Numbered from the stretch's first letter, positions 15,822 through 25,027 are shown. The stretch: DNA of 64,000 bases from Clostridiales bacterium VE202-21 (GCA_000509105.1 BAIF02000066.1:62001-126000), one strand, 5' to 3'. Made by a program: numbers and translations. Notes: generated by a model from the sequence alone, not told the origin.

Positions 15822-17069
15822 ATGAGACTTTATCTGATGGAACTAAAGCGAATTCTGAAAACGAGGTCTGTGCTGATCGTGATATTGGGAGCCATTGTGC
15901 TGACTGCCCTTCTTGCGTATGCTCCGATCAGCTTTGTAAGATATACGTATCAGGATGAGGCCGGGAATAAGGTAAAGGTAAAAGGGCTGGAGGCCATAAA
16001 ATTGGTCAAGGCAGAGCAGGCGGAGTATTCGGGAATCATTACGCCGGAGATGATTGTCCGAGCTCTGGCGCAATATCAGGAATGCGCCGGACAGTATGAA
16101 AATGGGGTTTATGATGAAAAAATGCCGGTGGAAGAATACAATAAAAAAATAGCGCCGGTTTCGTTTATTGTCAGTAAACTGGCTGAAGTGTACGCAGATG
16201 ATACAACAGGAATTGCGGCAGAGACGATGGATCTGACGGCAGAAGAGGCAGGAAAGTTTTATGAGCAGTGCAGCCGGCATCTGGTGGATCTGATGAATAT
16301 GGAGCAGCCGGACCACCCGCAGGCCAGGGAAAAAGCAACAGCCATGTATGAAAAGGTAGAGAAACCATTTGCCTATTATCCCGGCACGGACACGAATGCC
16401 ATAGAATATTTTGGGATTATGGTGTTTTTAATGGCTGTAGTTGGAGTGGTAATTACGGCCCCCATATTTTCGGTAGAGTACCAGACAGAATCCGACCAGA
16501 TCCTGCGCTGTACCCGGCACGGAAGGCGGCGTCTTGCAGCGGTGAAACTGCTCGCATGCTTTACGATTCTGACCATAATATATGCAGTCTGCATGACAAT
16601 TTTCACAGTAACAGTCAATTCGGCATTCGGATGGGAAGCCAGACAAACGGATATCCAGTTTGCATTTTCTGCAATTACTTTTGTTGAAATGACGGTAGGA
16701 CGGCTGCAGATGCTTGTTATTGGGATAGGGTATCTGACATTACTTGCCACAATCTTTTTTACCCTGTTTTTATCCAGCAGACTAAAAAGTGTATTTGCCT
16801 CCGCCATAACGGCGCTGATTTTTTGTATCCTCCCCATATTTCTCAGCAATTTCTGGGGTGGCAGCCTGGCAGAATGGATTTGTGCGATCCTGCCTTCCGG
16901 AGGAACCGGGATGGGAAACAGCTTTTTATATGCACTGCTGGATACCCGGTTTTTATATCTGGGAAGCCAGGCGTTCTGGACGCCCTGTGTCATGGTGGCA
17001 GCTGCAGCTGTGAACACAGTGCTGTTTACCATCCTGACAGTCGTTTCTTACTGCAGGCATAGAAGTTAG
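15822..17069 (+). CDS. ABC-2-type transporter permease
   Basis: 415 residues. An N-terminal membrane helix (~20-37) is followed by a ~170-residue extracellular domain rich in charged residues, then about five membrane helices from residue ~195 to the C-terminus (e.g. YFGIMVFLMAVVGVVITAPIF). This is the usual shape of ABC-2 permeases with a large outer loop. It partners with the ATPase at 14933; GGAGG precedes the ATG. The operon ends at the hairpin at 17103. Substrate unknown; such ECF-linked exporters often respond to envelope stress. Confidence 0.88.
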   Translation: MRLYLMELKRILKTRSVLIVILGAIVLTALLAYAPISFVRYTYQDEAGNKVKVKGLEAIKLVKAEQAEYSGIITPEMIVRALAQYQECAGQYENGVYDEKMPVEEYNKKIAPVSFIVSKLAEVYADDTTGIAAETMDLTAEEAGKFYEQCSRHLVDLMNMEQPDHPQAREKATAMYEKVEKPFAYYPGTDTNAIEYFGIMVFLMAVVGVVITAPIFSVEYQTESDQILRCTRHGRRRLAAVKLLACFTILTIIYAVCMTIFTVTVNSAFGWEARQTDIQFAFSAITFVEMTVGRLQMLVIGIGYLTLLATIFFTLFLSSRLKSVFASAITALIFCILPIFLSNFWGGSLAEWICAILPSGGTGMGNSFLYALLDTRFLYLGSQAFWTPCVMVAAAAVNTVLFTILTVVSYCRHRS

Positions 17070-17102
17070 ACTATAGGTGCTTTCGCCTGAAATGATTGAT
17101 AT

Positions 17103-17148
17103 CCCCAAAGAGTACCCTCTGTACATACTCTTTGGGGATAAATTTTTT
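17103..17148 (+). terminator. Terminator of the ECF/ABC operon
   Basis: Perfect 12-base arms CCCCAAAGAGTA / TACTCTTTGGGG with an 11-base loop, then AAATTTTTTAT. Located 33 bases after the permease stop. Confidence 0.85.
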
Positions 17149-17231
17149 ATAATCCACTGTAATTCAGAAGACTTTGTGCTACAATGTGTCTCGCAGGCTG
17201 AAAATATTTACTGAAAAAGATGGGAGAAATC

Positions 17232-18539
17232 ATGGAATACACAGGATATGAACTGCTCTGGCTGTACGTTATCTATTCCTTTGTGGGATGGTGCGGCGAG
17301 GTTGCCGTTGCAGCAGTTAAAAAACATAAGTTTATCAACCGGGGATTTGTGAACGGCCCGCTTTGCCCTATATACGGAGCCGGTGCTGCCGCATTTGCCG
17401 TTTTCCTGCCGGAATTGAAGAACCACGTATTCTTTCTGTTTTTGGGCGGACTGATACTGGCCTCCTTCATAGAATATATGACCGGGCGGCTGATGGAAAA
17501 GATTTTTCATAAAAAATGGTGGAACTATTCAGAACGGCGTTTCCATATCGAAGGTTATGTGTGCCTGGAAAGCTCCGTACTCTGGGGAATCTGTGCAGTT
17601 CTGACTCTCCGGTTTATCAATCCGCTGCTGCTACGGGTTGTATCTCTGGTGCCGGAACTGGCGGGAGTGATTCTTGTTTGGACGGCGGTGATCCTGCTTG
17701 CAGTGGACAGTATCGGCTCAGCAATTGCAATTCTGGGGCTGAAGAAAAACAAGCGGATCAGCCAGATCACGGAAGAATTACATAAGACTTCAAAATTTCT
17801 GGAAAATGCACTTACACGCCGGATTCAGAACCGTATGCTGAAAGCATTTCCGGATATTGAGCCTGCTGCGGCAACGGCGGAGGAAAAGGAAAGGCCGGAA
17901 GTGTTCGCAGAGGGGTGCAGCTTTTACAAGCTGGTTTCCCTGTTCTTTATTGGCGCATTTCTGGGAGACATTGTGGAAACCATCTTCTGCCTGATAACGA
18001 GCGGGGAACTGATGAGCCGCAGCAGTGTGGTGTATGGGCCTTTCAGCATCGTATGGGGGCTGGCCTGTGCGATTCTGACACTGATACTTTATAAATACAG
18101 AGAGAAAAGCGACAGCTTCATCTTTCTGTTTGGAACTGTCCTGGGCGGGGCCTACGAGTATATCTGCAGTGTATTTACGGAGTTGGTATTTGGAACCGTT
18201 TTCTGGGATTACAGTGACTTTGCATTCAATCTGGGCGGGCGGATTAATCTGCTGTACTGTTTCTTCTGGGGGATCGCAGCCGTTATCTGGATGAAGGGAA
18301 TCTATCCGAAGATTTCGGGGTGGATTGAAAAGATTCCCATGCGCGCCGGAAAGGTGATCTGCAATGTAATGATCGTATTTATGATTGTCAATATGCTGCT
18401 TTCGGGTATGGCACTGGGAAGGTACACGGAGAGAAATACCGGAAAAACGGAGAAGTCAGCAGTCGGAGACTTCCTGGATGAGCATTTTCCGGACAGCAGG
18501 ATGGAAAGAATCTATCCAAATGCGAAAATTACGAAATAG
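17232..18539 (+). CDS. CmpB-type putative ABC transporter permease, duplicated domain
   Basis: 435 residues of the PF06541 (ABC_trans_CmpB) family. The characteristic opening ELLWLYVIYSFVGWCGEVA followed by NRGFVNGPLCPIYGAG is present at the N-terminus and echoed in the second half (SLFFIGAFLGDIVETIFCL, then SSVVYGPFSIVWG), so the protein contains two copies of the domain with about ten membrane helices. Family function is not well established. The ATG at 17232 follows GGGAGA; one at 17220 has none. Its 3' end overlaps by 20 bases a frame encoding a truncated MerR-type domain. Confidence 0.85.
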   Translation: MEYTGYELLWLYVIYSFVGWCGEVAVAAVKKHKFINRGFVNGPLCPIYGAGAAAFAVFLPELKNHVFFLFLGGLILASFIEYMTGRLMEKIFHKKWWNYSERRFHIEGYVCLESSVLWGICAVLTLRFINPLLLRVVSLVPELAGVILVWTAVILLAVDSIGSAIAILGLKKNKRISQITEELHKTSKFLENALTRRIQNRMLKAFPDIEPAAATAEEKERPEVFAEGCSFYKLVSLFFIGAFLGDIVETIFCLITSGELMSRSSVVYGPFSIVWGLACAILTLILYKYREKSDSFIFLFGTVLGGAYEYICSVFTELVFGTVFWDYSDFAFNLGGRINLLYCFFWGIAAVIWMKGIYPKISGWIEKIPMRAGKVICNVMIVFMIVNMLLSGMALGRYTERNTGKTEKSAVGDFLDEHFPDSRMERIYPNAKITK

Positions 18540-18948
18540 TCAAATATTTAAAGCATCGTTTCTGGAAAGAGCGGGCTCCGAAAAAGCGCAGCAAAATTAT
18601 CAGAAGATGATTGAATGGTATGGCAGCAAAGACAAAGCAATGGACGAGGTAAAAGATAACCTGCCGGAAGAGGTTTTTAATGCCTATGAGAAAAGAAGCG
18701 AAACACTTTATAAAAAACTTGCGGAATTAAAGGGAAAGGATGTAAGCACGTTTGAAGTAAAACAGATTGTAGGGGAGCTGGATTTTGTTTCCAGACAATT
18801 GTATCAGATGGACGATGTGAGCGCTATGATGTTGGAATTGGCAGAGATGTATGAGACGGACAAGGGGATGGCCCAATACTATGATACGGCTTATGGAGAC
18901 GGAACAGCGGAATATTTGTGCAGGGCAATCCGGGCTTTTTACTGCTAA
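18520..18948 (+). pseudogene. C-terminal part of a MerR/TipA-type regulator lacking its DNA-binding domain
   Basis: The frame encodes about 142 residues that are mostly helical and charged (FLERAGSEKAQQNYQKMIEW ... GMAQYYDTAYGDGTAEYL). They resemble the TipAS-like effector domain at the C-terminus of MerR regulators. The ~70-residue winged helix is absent, and the upstream sequence in this frame is the overlapping CmpB gene. The ATG at 18520 has no ribosome site. I read this as a MerR gene beheaded by a deletion that joined it to the CmpB gene. A stand-alone effector-domain protein is the alternative. Confidence 0.55.
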
Positions 18949-19043
18949 AGAGTGTTGGAAAATTGTAAAAGAAGCAGCTGTCTGTTAAACTAGCCCAAAT
19001 TATCGGGAGAACTGACGCATATGAGAAGCGTTTAAGATGAGGG

Positions 19044-19078
19044 GTTACTATTCACGGTCTATGGCCGTGCATAGTAAC
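19044..19078. repeat. Palindromic repeat, family B copy 1
   Basis: GTTACTAT...ATAGTAAC outer arms (8 bp) and CACGG/CCGTG inner arms (5 bp) with loop TCTATGG. Related copies are at 33656-33691 and 50649-50694. It lies between the MerR fragment and the nitroreductase. Confidence 0.7.
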
Positions 19079-19185
19079 GACTAGCTCGCTATGCGGGCAT
19101 ATAGGGTTTCATTACAGAAATATAAATGGTACAATGGGGATGGAACCATTTGTGATGTTTAGGAGTGTATGAAGGAGTGATTTGA

Positions 19186-19704
19186 ATGAATGAAACATTG
19201 CGGTGCCTGGAGGAACGCAGGAGTATTCGTAAGTATACGGGAGAGCAGGTTCCGGAGAAGATTCTGGAACAGATCCTACAGGCAGGGATGTATGCGCCCA
19301 CCGGGATGGGACTGCAGTCTCCGGTGATGGTAGTTGTGCAGGATGCGGATATGATCCGAAGGCTTTCTGCTTTGAATGCGGAGGTTATGGGGACAGAAAG
19401 CGATCCTTTTTACGGGGCTCCTACGGTGATTGTCGTGCTGGCAGACAGATCCAGGGGAACCTGCGTTGAGGACGGCAGTCTGGTTATTGGGAATCTGCTG
19501 AATGCAGCGGCTTCACTTGGAATCGGATCCTGCTGGATTCACCGGGCGAGAGAGGTGTTTGACGGGAAAGAGGGCAGAGAGATTCTGGCAGGCTGGGGCC
19601 TGGATCCGGAACGGTATATTGGCGTGGGGCATTGTATTCTGGGATATGCGGCGGAACAGGGGCAGGCGAAGCCGAGGAAGGCTGGCTATGTGATCCGTGC
19701 TTAG
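19186..19704 (+). CDS. Nitroreductase family protein
   Basis: 172 residues, typical for the short FMN-dependent nitroreductase family. The FMN-binding N-terminus is clear (CLEERRSIRKYTGEQVPEKI), with YAPTGMGLQ after it and the central GNLLNAAASLGIGSCWIH, then GVGHCILGY near the C-terminus. It would reduce nitro or quinone compounds with NAD(P)H. AAGGAG precedes the ATG at 19186. Transcribed alone; it converges with the MATE gene at a shared terminator region. Confidence 0.92.
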   Translation: MNETLRCLEERRSIRKYTGEQVPEKILEQILQAGMYAPTGMGLQSPVMVVVQDADMIRRLSALNAEVMGTESDPFYGAPTVIVVLADRSRGTCVEDGSLVIGNLLNAAASLGIGSCWIHRAREVFDGKEGREILAGWGLDPERYIGVGHCILGYAAEQGQAKPRKAGYVIRA

Positions 19705-19768
19705 AAGCCTGGAATCAGGCTCGTATCATGTATACAAGAATGGCTGAAAGATGTATAAGAAAGAACTG

Positions 19769-19802
19769 GCACAATGGGTAAGGTAAAAACCTCCCAATGT
19801 GC
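19769..19802. terminator. Terminator between nitroreductase and MATE genes
   Basis: Perfect 10-base arms GCACAATGGG / CCCAATGTGC (one G-T wobble), reading into CAGTTCTTTCTT on the minus strand. Best assigned to the minus-strand MATE gene; it may also stop the nitroreductase transcript. Confidence 0.6.
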
Positions 19803-21164
19803 TTATCTTGATGTCCGGGAAACCGATTCCTGCTGATGCAGCTTTTTCCATTTCCCCGTCCGGTACTCCATAAATGAGATCATATAATTAGCCGTCCAGC
19901 CGATGGGGACTGCCAGCCAGACCATGGAAATGCCGAAAAGAGGAGCCATAGCGGCGGCAAAACAGACCCGGATTCCCAGATTTACCAGGTTAGCAACGGT
20001 AAACATTTTCATATCTCCGGCTCCGCGCAGCAAACCGTCTGTGATCATTTTCAGGCCGATCAGGGCATAGAACCAGCCCATAAATCTGAGACAGCGGATG
20101 CCGGTATCCAAAGCCAGTGCAGAACCGCCTTCCCCGAGAAACATGGTGATGATCGGACGGTAAAACAACTGCAGCGTGAGGCAGAGCAATACGGCGAATA
20201 CGGCAACGATCCCATAGGCAGTGTGATAGCCCTTCTGTACCCGGTCGAACCGGCGGGCCCCGATGTTCTGGGCTGTGTAGGGGGACATGGCATTGCCCAT
20301 TGCGGCCATGGGGACGAAGCACAGGGCCTCGACGCGCATGGCAGCGGAGTATCCGGCCAGGATTTCGGAACCAAAATTGTTGACAACCGACTGTACCAGC
20401 ATCATGCCGATGGAGACCGTGGACTGCTGAAGGATAGAGGGAAGCGCGATTCTGGTCATTGCCTTCAGTTCCTCTTTGCCGTACGGTACAGTAGGCGCAG
20501 CGGGGTATGCCTTCAGTTCTCTCAAAAACAGAATAAAGGCGGTGATTGCAGAGATGCCCTGGGCTATAAGCGTAGCCCATGCGACTCCGGCTACCCCGAG
20601 ATCCAGGGAATATACCATGTAGATATCCAGAAGAATATTAAAAACAGAGGAGAATATCAACAGGTAGAGCGGAATACGGGAGCGCCCCAGCGCATTGAAC
20701 ATGGAAGACAGCACATTGTACATAAATAAAAAGGGAAGCCCTAGAAAATAGATATTCAGGTATTCTGCGGCCTGTCCCATGATATTGGACGGCGTGTTCA
20801 AAAACAGCATGATTGCGCTGCTCTGCCATAAGCCGAAAGCGCCCAGCAGGATGCTCAGGCCAAGAAATGTGAGCAGTGCGGTGGATATAGAGCGTTTCAT
20901 CTTCGTATAATCCCGGGAACCGAAGAGTCGGCTCGTAACAACGGAGGAACCGATGCCGCCGCCGATGGCGATAGAAATGAATACATTGGTCAGTGAATAA
21001 GATGCCCCGACTGCAGCCAGGGCATCTTCGCCGACAAACCGTCCGACGACGACCGAATCGGCCATAGTATAAAACTGCTGGAACAGGTTTCCGATCATAA
21101 TAGGAAAGGCAAAGACAAGAAGTGCCTTTAGTGGCCTTTGGTTTATTAAATATTCTTTATTCAT
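19803..21164 (-). CDS. MATE family efflux transporter
   Basis: 453 residues, about 12 helices. The start MNKEYLINQRPLKALLVFAF at 21164 is chosen over an upstream in-frame ATG at 21218 because GAAAGGTG precedes it and MATE proteins begin this way. Signature: PIMIGNLFQQFYTMADSVVVG (~22-42) followed by GRFVGEDALAAVGASY. This is the commonest clostridial MATE type and differs from the other MATE gene at 8888. It is preceded by a family A palindrome. Substrate unknown. Confidence 0.92.
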   Translation of the reverse strand: MNKEYLINQRPLKALLVFAFPIMIGNLFQQFYTMADSVVVGRFVGEDALAAVGASYSLTNVFISIAIGGGIGSSVVTSRLFGSRDYTKMKRSISTALLTFLGLSILLGAFGLWQSSAIMLFLNTPSNIMGQAAEYLNIYFLGLPFLFMYNVLSSMFNALGRSRIPLYLLIFSSVFNILLDIYMVYSLDLGVAGVAWATLIAQGISAITAFILFLRELKAYPAAPTVPYGKEELKAMTRIALPSILQQSTVSIGMMLVQSVVNNFGSEILAGYSAAMRVEALCFVPMAAMGNAMSPYTAQNIGARRFDRVQKGYHTAYGIVAVFAVLLCLTLQLFYRPIITMFLGEGGSALALDTGIRCLRFMGWFYALIGLKMITDGLLRGAGDMKMFTVANLVNLGIRVCFAAAMAPLFGISMVWLAVPIGWTANYMISFMEYRTGKWKKLHQQESVSRTSR

Positions 21165-21240
21165 GAGTGTGGCACCTTTCAGTAATAAAATCAGTAAAAT
21201 TAGTATTGCTAAGTTCATAAAGATTATAAGTATATTTTAG

Positions 21241-21268
21241 TGACAGTTCGAGCGTGCCTGAACTGTTA
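21241..21268. repeat. Palindromic intergenic element, family A copy 3
   Basis: Arms TGACAGTTC / GAACTGTTA (one G-U pair) with a 10-base centre GAGCGTGCCT, matching the element at 833-860. It lies between the divergent MATE and flavodiiron genes. Confidence 0.65.
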
Positions 21269-21371
21269 CATATTTTAAACGTTTATCCGGAAATCATGTT
21301 ATAAGGTTTAAGAAAATGATTTCTGTGGTATTATAAGAAAAAGACATTTGTTTCCTGAAAGGAGATGTGCA

Positions 21372-23903
21372 ATGAAAAGCCTGAAATTAAGAGAAGGATT
21401 TTACTGGACCGGAATTGTGGATGATTCCCTGCGTGTATTTGACATTATTATGTATACGGAGTTTGGAACTACATACAATTCGTATGTATTAAAGGCCGGG
21501 GATAAGACAATTTTGTTCGAGACAGCTAAAGAGAAATTTTGGGATGATTACCTGGAAAAACTGGAAGAAGTGACTACGGTCAGTGAGATTGATTATCTGG
21601 TCGTAAGTCATACGGAGCCGGATCACGCGGGAAGCGTAGAGCGGCTTCTGGATATGTGTCCGCATCTGAAAATTATTTCTACCGGGACTGCAAACGGTTT
21701 TTTGAAAGAGATCGTGAACCGGGATTTTACGGGAATTGTGGTTAAAGACGGGCAGAGTATGCGGATTGGGAATAAGACTCTGTATTTTATGGCTGTGCCG
21801 AACCTGCACTGGCCGGATACGATGTACACTTACATTGAGGAGGAGCAGATCCTCGTAACCTGTGATTCTTTTGGCTCTCATTATGGATTTCATGATGTGC
21901 TGCTGAGCAGAGTGGAGAATTGGGAGGATTATGAAAAGGCTACGAAGTATTATTTTGACTGTATCATCGGCCCCTTTAAGTCCTATATGATCAAGGCGTT
22001 GGAGCGGGTGCGTCAGTTGGATATTACGATGATATGTACCGGTCACGGGCCGGTTTTGGATACAAAGCTGGAGCAGATCTACCAATGGTATGAGAAATGG
22101 TGTGACGTCCGCAATCCTAATCAGAAGAAAACCGTTATTATCGCCTATGTCAGTGCTTACGGATATACAAAAGAGCTGGCAGAGAACATTGCGGAAGGGA
22201 TCCGGGAATGCGGGGATATTGATATCCGCCTTTATGATATGGTAGAGGCAGACCCGGGCAAAGCCGTGGAGGAACTGGGATTCGCAGACGGGATTCTGTT
22301 CGGGACGCCTACGATTGTGGGGGAGGCGCTGAAACCGATCTGGGATCTGACGCTGGCTATGACGCCGGTTACCCATGGCGGCAAGCTTGCAGGCGTATTC
22401 GGCAGTTACGGATGGAGCGGCGAAGGCGTTCCCCATATAGAAGAGCGCCTCAAACAGCTGCGGATGCAGGTGGTGGAAGGGTATCAGGTTCGTTTCAGAC
22501 CGGATCAGGCGGACAGACAGGACGCCTTTGATTTTGGATATAATTTTGGGTGTATCCTTCTGGACAGACCAAATACAAAGAAGAAAACCGCAGAGAGCGG
22601 CCTTGTAAAATGCCTTGTCTGCGGAGAGATATTCGATGCCTCACTGGAGATCTGCCCGGTCTGCGGGGTGGGGAAGGAAAACTTTGTTCCCGTGGAAGTG
22701 GAGGAGAGCTCTTACCGAAAAGATACGGAAGACTTCTATCTGATTCTGGGAAATGGCGCGGCGGGTTATCAGGCGGCAAAAGCCATCCGTGACCGGGACA
22801 AGACGGCTTCCGTTGTGATGATTTCTGATGAACCTTACCGCTCTTACAACCGGCCCATGCTGACAAAGTCTATCATGGCGGAATTAGATGAGGATCAGAT
22901 TGCCATTCAGGATGAAAGATGGTATCAGGAACAGAGAATCGTTCAGGTTCTGGGTAAAAAAGTGGCTTCCGTGGATACAAAAGAGAAAGAGGTATCACTG
23001 GAGGATGGAACACGCCTGAAATATACAAAGCTGATTTATGCTCTGGGCGGGGAGTGCTTTATCCCTCCGATTCCCGGCAGTGACAAGGAAGCAGTCGTAG
23101 CTATCCGGAGACTGAAGGATACGAGGAAGATTGCCGATCTTCTTCCTAAGGTTAAAAATGTCGTTGTCATTGGCGGCGGCGTACTGGGATTGGAAGCCGC
23201 CTGGGAGATGAAGAAGGCAAAGTGCAGAGTTACGGTACTGGAGATCGCGCCTGTTCTGATGGGGCGTCAGCTGGATGCTTCAGCGGGAGAGTTGTTAAAA
23301 GATATTGGCGGAGAGTGTGGAATTAATATCAGGACCGGCGTACAGCCAGAGGAGATTCTGGGAGAAGAGCGTGTAACTGCAGTCCGGCTGAACGGCGGGG
23401 AGGAAATCCCTGCGGATATGGTTATCATCTCCAGCGGAGTCCGCGCCAATATCGGGCTGGCTGAACAGATGGGGCTGGAGACGGATCGCGGCGTGGTGGT
23501 GAACGGCAGAATGGAAACCAGTATGGCGGATGTATATGCATGCGGTGACTGTGCGCAATACCAGAACGTCAATTATGCAATCTGGCCGGAAGCCGTGGAA
23601 CAGGGGAAAGTGGCAGGCGCCAATGCGGCAGGGGAAGAAGTTGAGTATGAGCAGGTGCCGGCGGCGCTTACATTTAACGGGATGAATACCGCGCTTTATG
23701 CGGTGGGAGATACGGGGAAGAACCCGAATCTTGTGTATAAGACGGTGGAATTTAAGGATATGGGGAGAAAACAGTATAAGAAGTATTACTTCCTTAATAA
23801 TAGACTTTGCGGAGTTATCCTGATCGGGGACGTGGCTGAGATGGGAAAAATGGGGGAGGCAGTTGAGAAGAGAATGGCTTATGGGGAGGTTATGAAGGGA
23901 TAA
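21372..23903 (+). CDS. Flavodiiron protein fused to rubredoxin-like and NADH:rubredoxin oxidoreductase domains
   Basis: 843 residues, three modules. Residues ~1-250: metallo-beta-lactamase diiron domain with ligands in SHTEPDHAGS. Residues ~255-400: flavodoxin domain (IIAYVSAYGYTKELAENIAE). Residues ~415-440: small zinc/iron knuckle CLVC...CPVC with a shortened spacer. Residues ~460-843: FAD/NAD(P)H oxidoreductase (ILGNGAAGYQAAKAI, VVIGGGVLGLEAAWEM, VYACGDCAQYQ). This matches the class F flavodiiron proteins, which take electrons from NADH directly and reduce O2 (to water) or NO in the cytoplasm. ATG at 21372 follows AAAGGAG. It ends next to the long hairpin at 23911. It is a self-contained oxygen defence in an anaerobe. 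Confidence 0.95.
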   Translation: MKSLKLREGFYWTGIVDDSLRVFDIIMYTEFGTTYNSYVLKAGDKTILFETAKEKFWDDYLEKLEEVTTVSEIDYLVVSHTEPDHAGSVERLLDMCPHLKIISTGTANGFLKEIVNRDFTGIVVKDGQSMRIGNKTLYFMAVPNLHWPDTMYTYIEEEQILVTCDSFGSHYGFHDVLLSRVENWEDYEKATKYYFDCIIGPFKSYMIKALERVRQLDITMICTGHGPVLDTKLEQIYQWYEKWCDVRNPNQKKTVIIAYVSAYGYTKELAENIAEGIRECGDIDIRLYDMVEADPGKAVEELGFADGILFGTPTIVGEALKPIWDLTLAMTPVTHGGKLAGVFGSYGWSGEGVPHIEERLKQLRMQVVEGYQVRFRPDQADRQDAFDFGYNFGCILLDRPNTKKKTAESGLVKCLVCGEIFDASLEICPVCGVGKENFVPVEVEESSYRKDTEDFYLILGNGAAGYQAAKAIRDRDKTASVVMISDEPYRSYNRPMLTKSIMAELDEDQIAIQDERWYQEQRIVQVLGKKVASVDTKEKEVSLEDGTRLKYTKLIYALGGECFIPPIPGSDKEAVVAIRRLKDTRKIADLLPKVKNVVVIGGGVLGLEAAWEMKKAKCRVTVLEIAPVLMGRQLDASAGELLKDIGGECGINIRTGVQPEEILGEERVTAVRLNGGEEIPADMVIISSGVRANIGLAEQMGLETDRGVVVNGRMETSMADVYACGDCAQYQNVNYAIWPEAVEQGKVAGANAAGEEVEYEQVPAALTFNGMNTALYAVGDTGKNPNLVYKTVEFKDMGRKQYKKYYFLNNRLCGVILIGDVAEMGKMGEAVEKRMAYGEVMKG

Positions 23904-23910
23904 GGGATCC

Positions 23911-23990
23911 GCGGTTTTGGCGGACAGACGGGAAGCAGCCTTCCGGCATGTGTACCCGAAGGCTGCTTCCCGTCTGTCCGCCAAAACCGC
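23911..23990. repeat. Very long perfect hairpin downstream of the flavodiiron gene
   Basis: Two 33-base arms (23911-23943 and 23958-23990) are exact reverse complements around a 14-base loop. No U-run follows, so it is longer than and different from an ordinary terminator, although it could stop transcription. A second, even longer hairpin lies at 29511-29791, beyond the Bce-like module. Confidence 0.85.
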
Positions 23991-24355
23991 TGGGCGCATC
24001 CGGGCGGGAGGAAGGGCGTGGTTTTCTCGGGAGTGAATGAAACGAGGGAGGCTGATTGGGCTGGAAAGGAGGGCATTTGCGAGGCAAGGCGGATTTAGTT
24101 GGATGTGCGGAAATTTGTGGGAAGGTGAAGTAAGTTGGATTGGTAGGTATTATTGGGGGAGGCGGATTTAGTTGGATTGGAAGTATAAGTAGTAAGGGAG
24201 AATTTGTTGTAGGAGTACGTGTGGGAATGGTATTGCTGGAATGGATTTACAGTAGTTTTTTACTATGATAGAATATTAAAATGAGATATGGTCAGCAGGG
24301 GGATTTTTTGTGTGGATGTTGGTGACTGCTGGGATTGTGAAGTGAGGGATTGAGT
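23991..24355. other. G-rich intergenic region with direct repeats before the Bce-like operon
   Basis: No gene is seen in these 365 bases. The 17-base sequence GGCGGATTTAGTTGGAT occurs at 24088-24104 and 24161-24177, with a related TAAGTTGGATTGG at 24131-24143. The plus strand is markedly rich in G. The repeats may be binding sites or decayed duplication. ACTATGATAGAATATTAAAATG near 24261-24283 could be the operon promoter. Confidence 0.4.
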
Positions 24356-25027
24356 ATGGCTTGTTTGTTGATTGTTGAGGACGATGTTGATTTGGGGGAA
24401 GGGATTGGGTTTGCTTTTTCGGCGGACGGGTATGTCGCGGACTTGGCGGTTTGTATCCGGGACGGGCGGCGGATGCTGGCTGGGGGCGGGTATGACTGTG
24501 TTATTTTGGATTGTAATTTGCCGGATGGAAGTGGGTTTGATTTTTGCAGGGAGATTCGGGCGGAGAGTGATGTGCCTGTATTGATGCTGACGGCCAGGGA
24601 TACGGAGCTGGATGAGGTGATGGCTCTGGAGCTGGGGGTGGATGATTTTATGACGAAGCCTTTTTCAGTTGCGGTTCTGAAAGCAAGGGTGAAACGGCTG
24701 GTTATGCGGCGGGATGGGGGACAGGCTGTCCAGTCTAATGGGATACGGGTTGATCTGCGGGAGTGCAGGGTTTTTCGGGATGGTGGGGAAGTTCTGCTGA
24801 GTAAGGTGGAGTATAAGCTGCTGTTGTTTTTTCTGGAAAACCGGAATCAGGTTTTGTCTAAGGAACAGATTTTGGAATATGTCTGGGACAGTTCCGGACG
24901 GTTTGTGGATGAGAATACGGTTTCTGTGAATATTCGGAGGCTGCGTGCTAAGATTGAGGAGAACCCCGATTCCCCTGGCTGTATTAAGACGGTGCATGGG
25001 CTGGGATACATATGGAAAGAGAGCTAG
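24356..25027 (+). CDS. OmpR/PhoB-type response regulator (Bce-like module 1)
   Basis: 223 residues. Receiver domain 1-115 with acidic pocket EDD near residue 9, phospho-acceptor Asp in VILDCNLPDGSGFDF and Lys in DDFMTKPFS. DNA-binding winged helix from ~125 with KVEYKLLLFFLEN and DENTVSVNIRRLRAKIE. ATG at 24356, or the TTG 6 bases earlier. Codons are skewed toward G (many GGG, TTG), more than in neighbouring genes. Next come kinase, ATPase and permease: the set that senses and removes cell-wall antibiotics in Firmicutes. Confidence 0.93.
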   Translation: MACLLIVEDDVDLGEGIGFAFSADGYVADLAVCIRDGRRMLAGGGYDCVILDCNLPDGSGFDFCREIRAESDVPVLMLTARDTELDEVMALELGVDDFMTKPFSVAVLKARVKRLVMRRDGGQAVQSNGIRVDLRECRVFRDGGEVLLSKVEYKLLLFFLENRNQVLSKEQILEYVWDSSGRFVDENTVSVNIRRLRAKIEENPDSPGCIKTVHGLGYIWKES

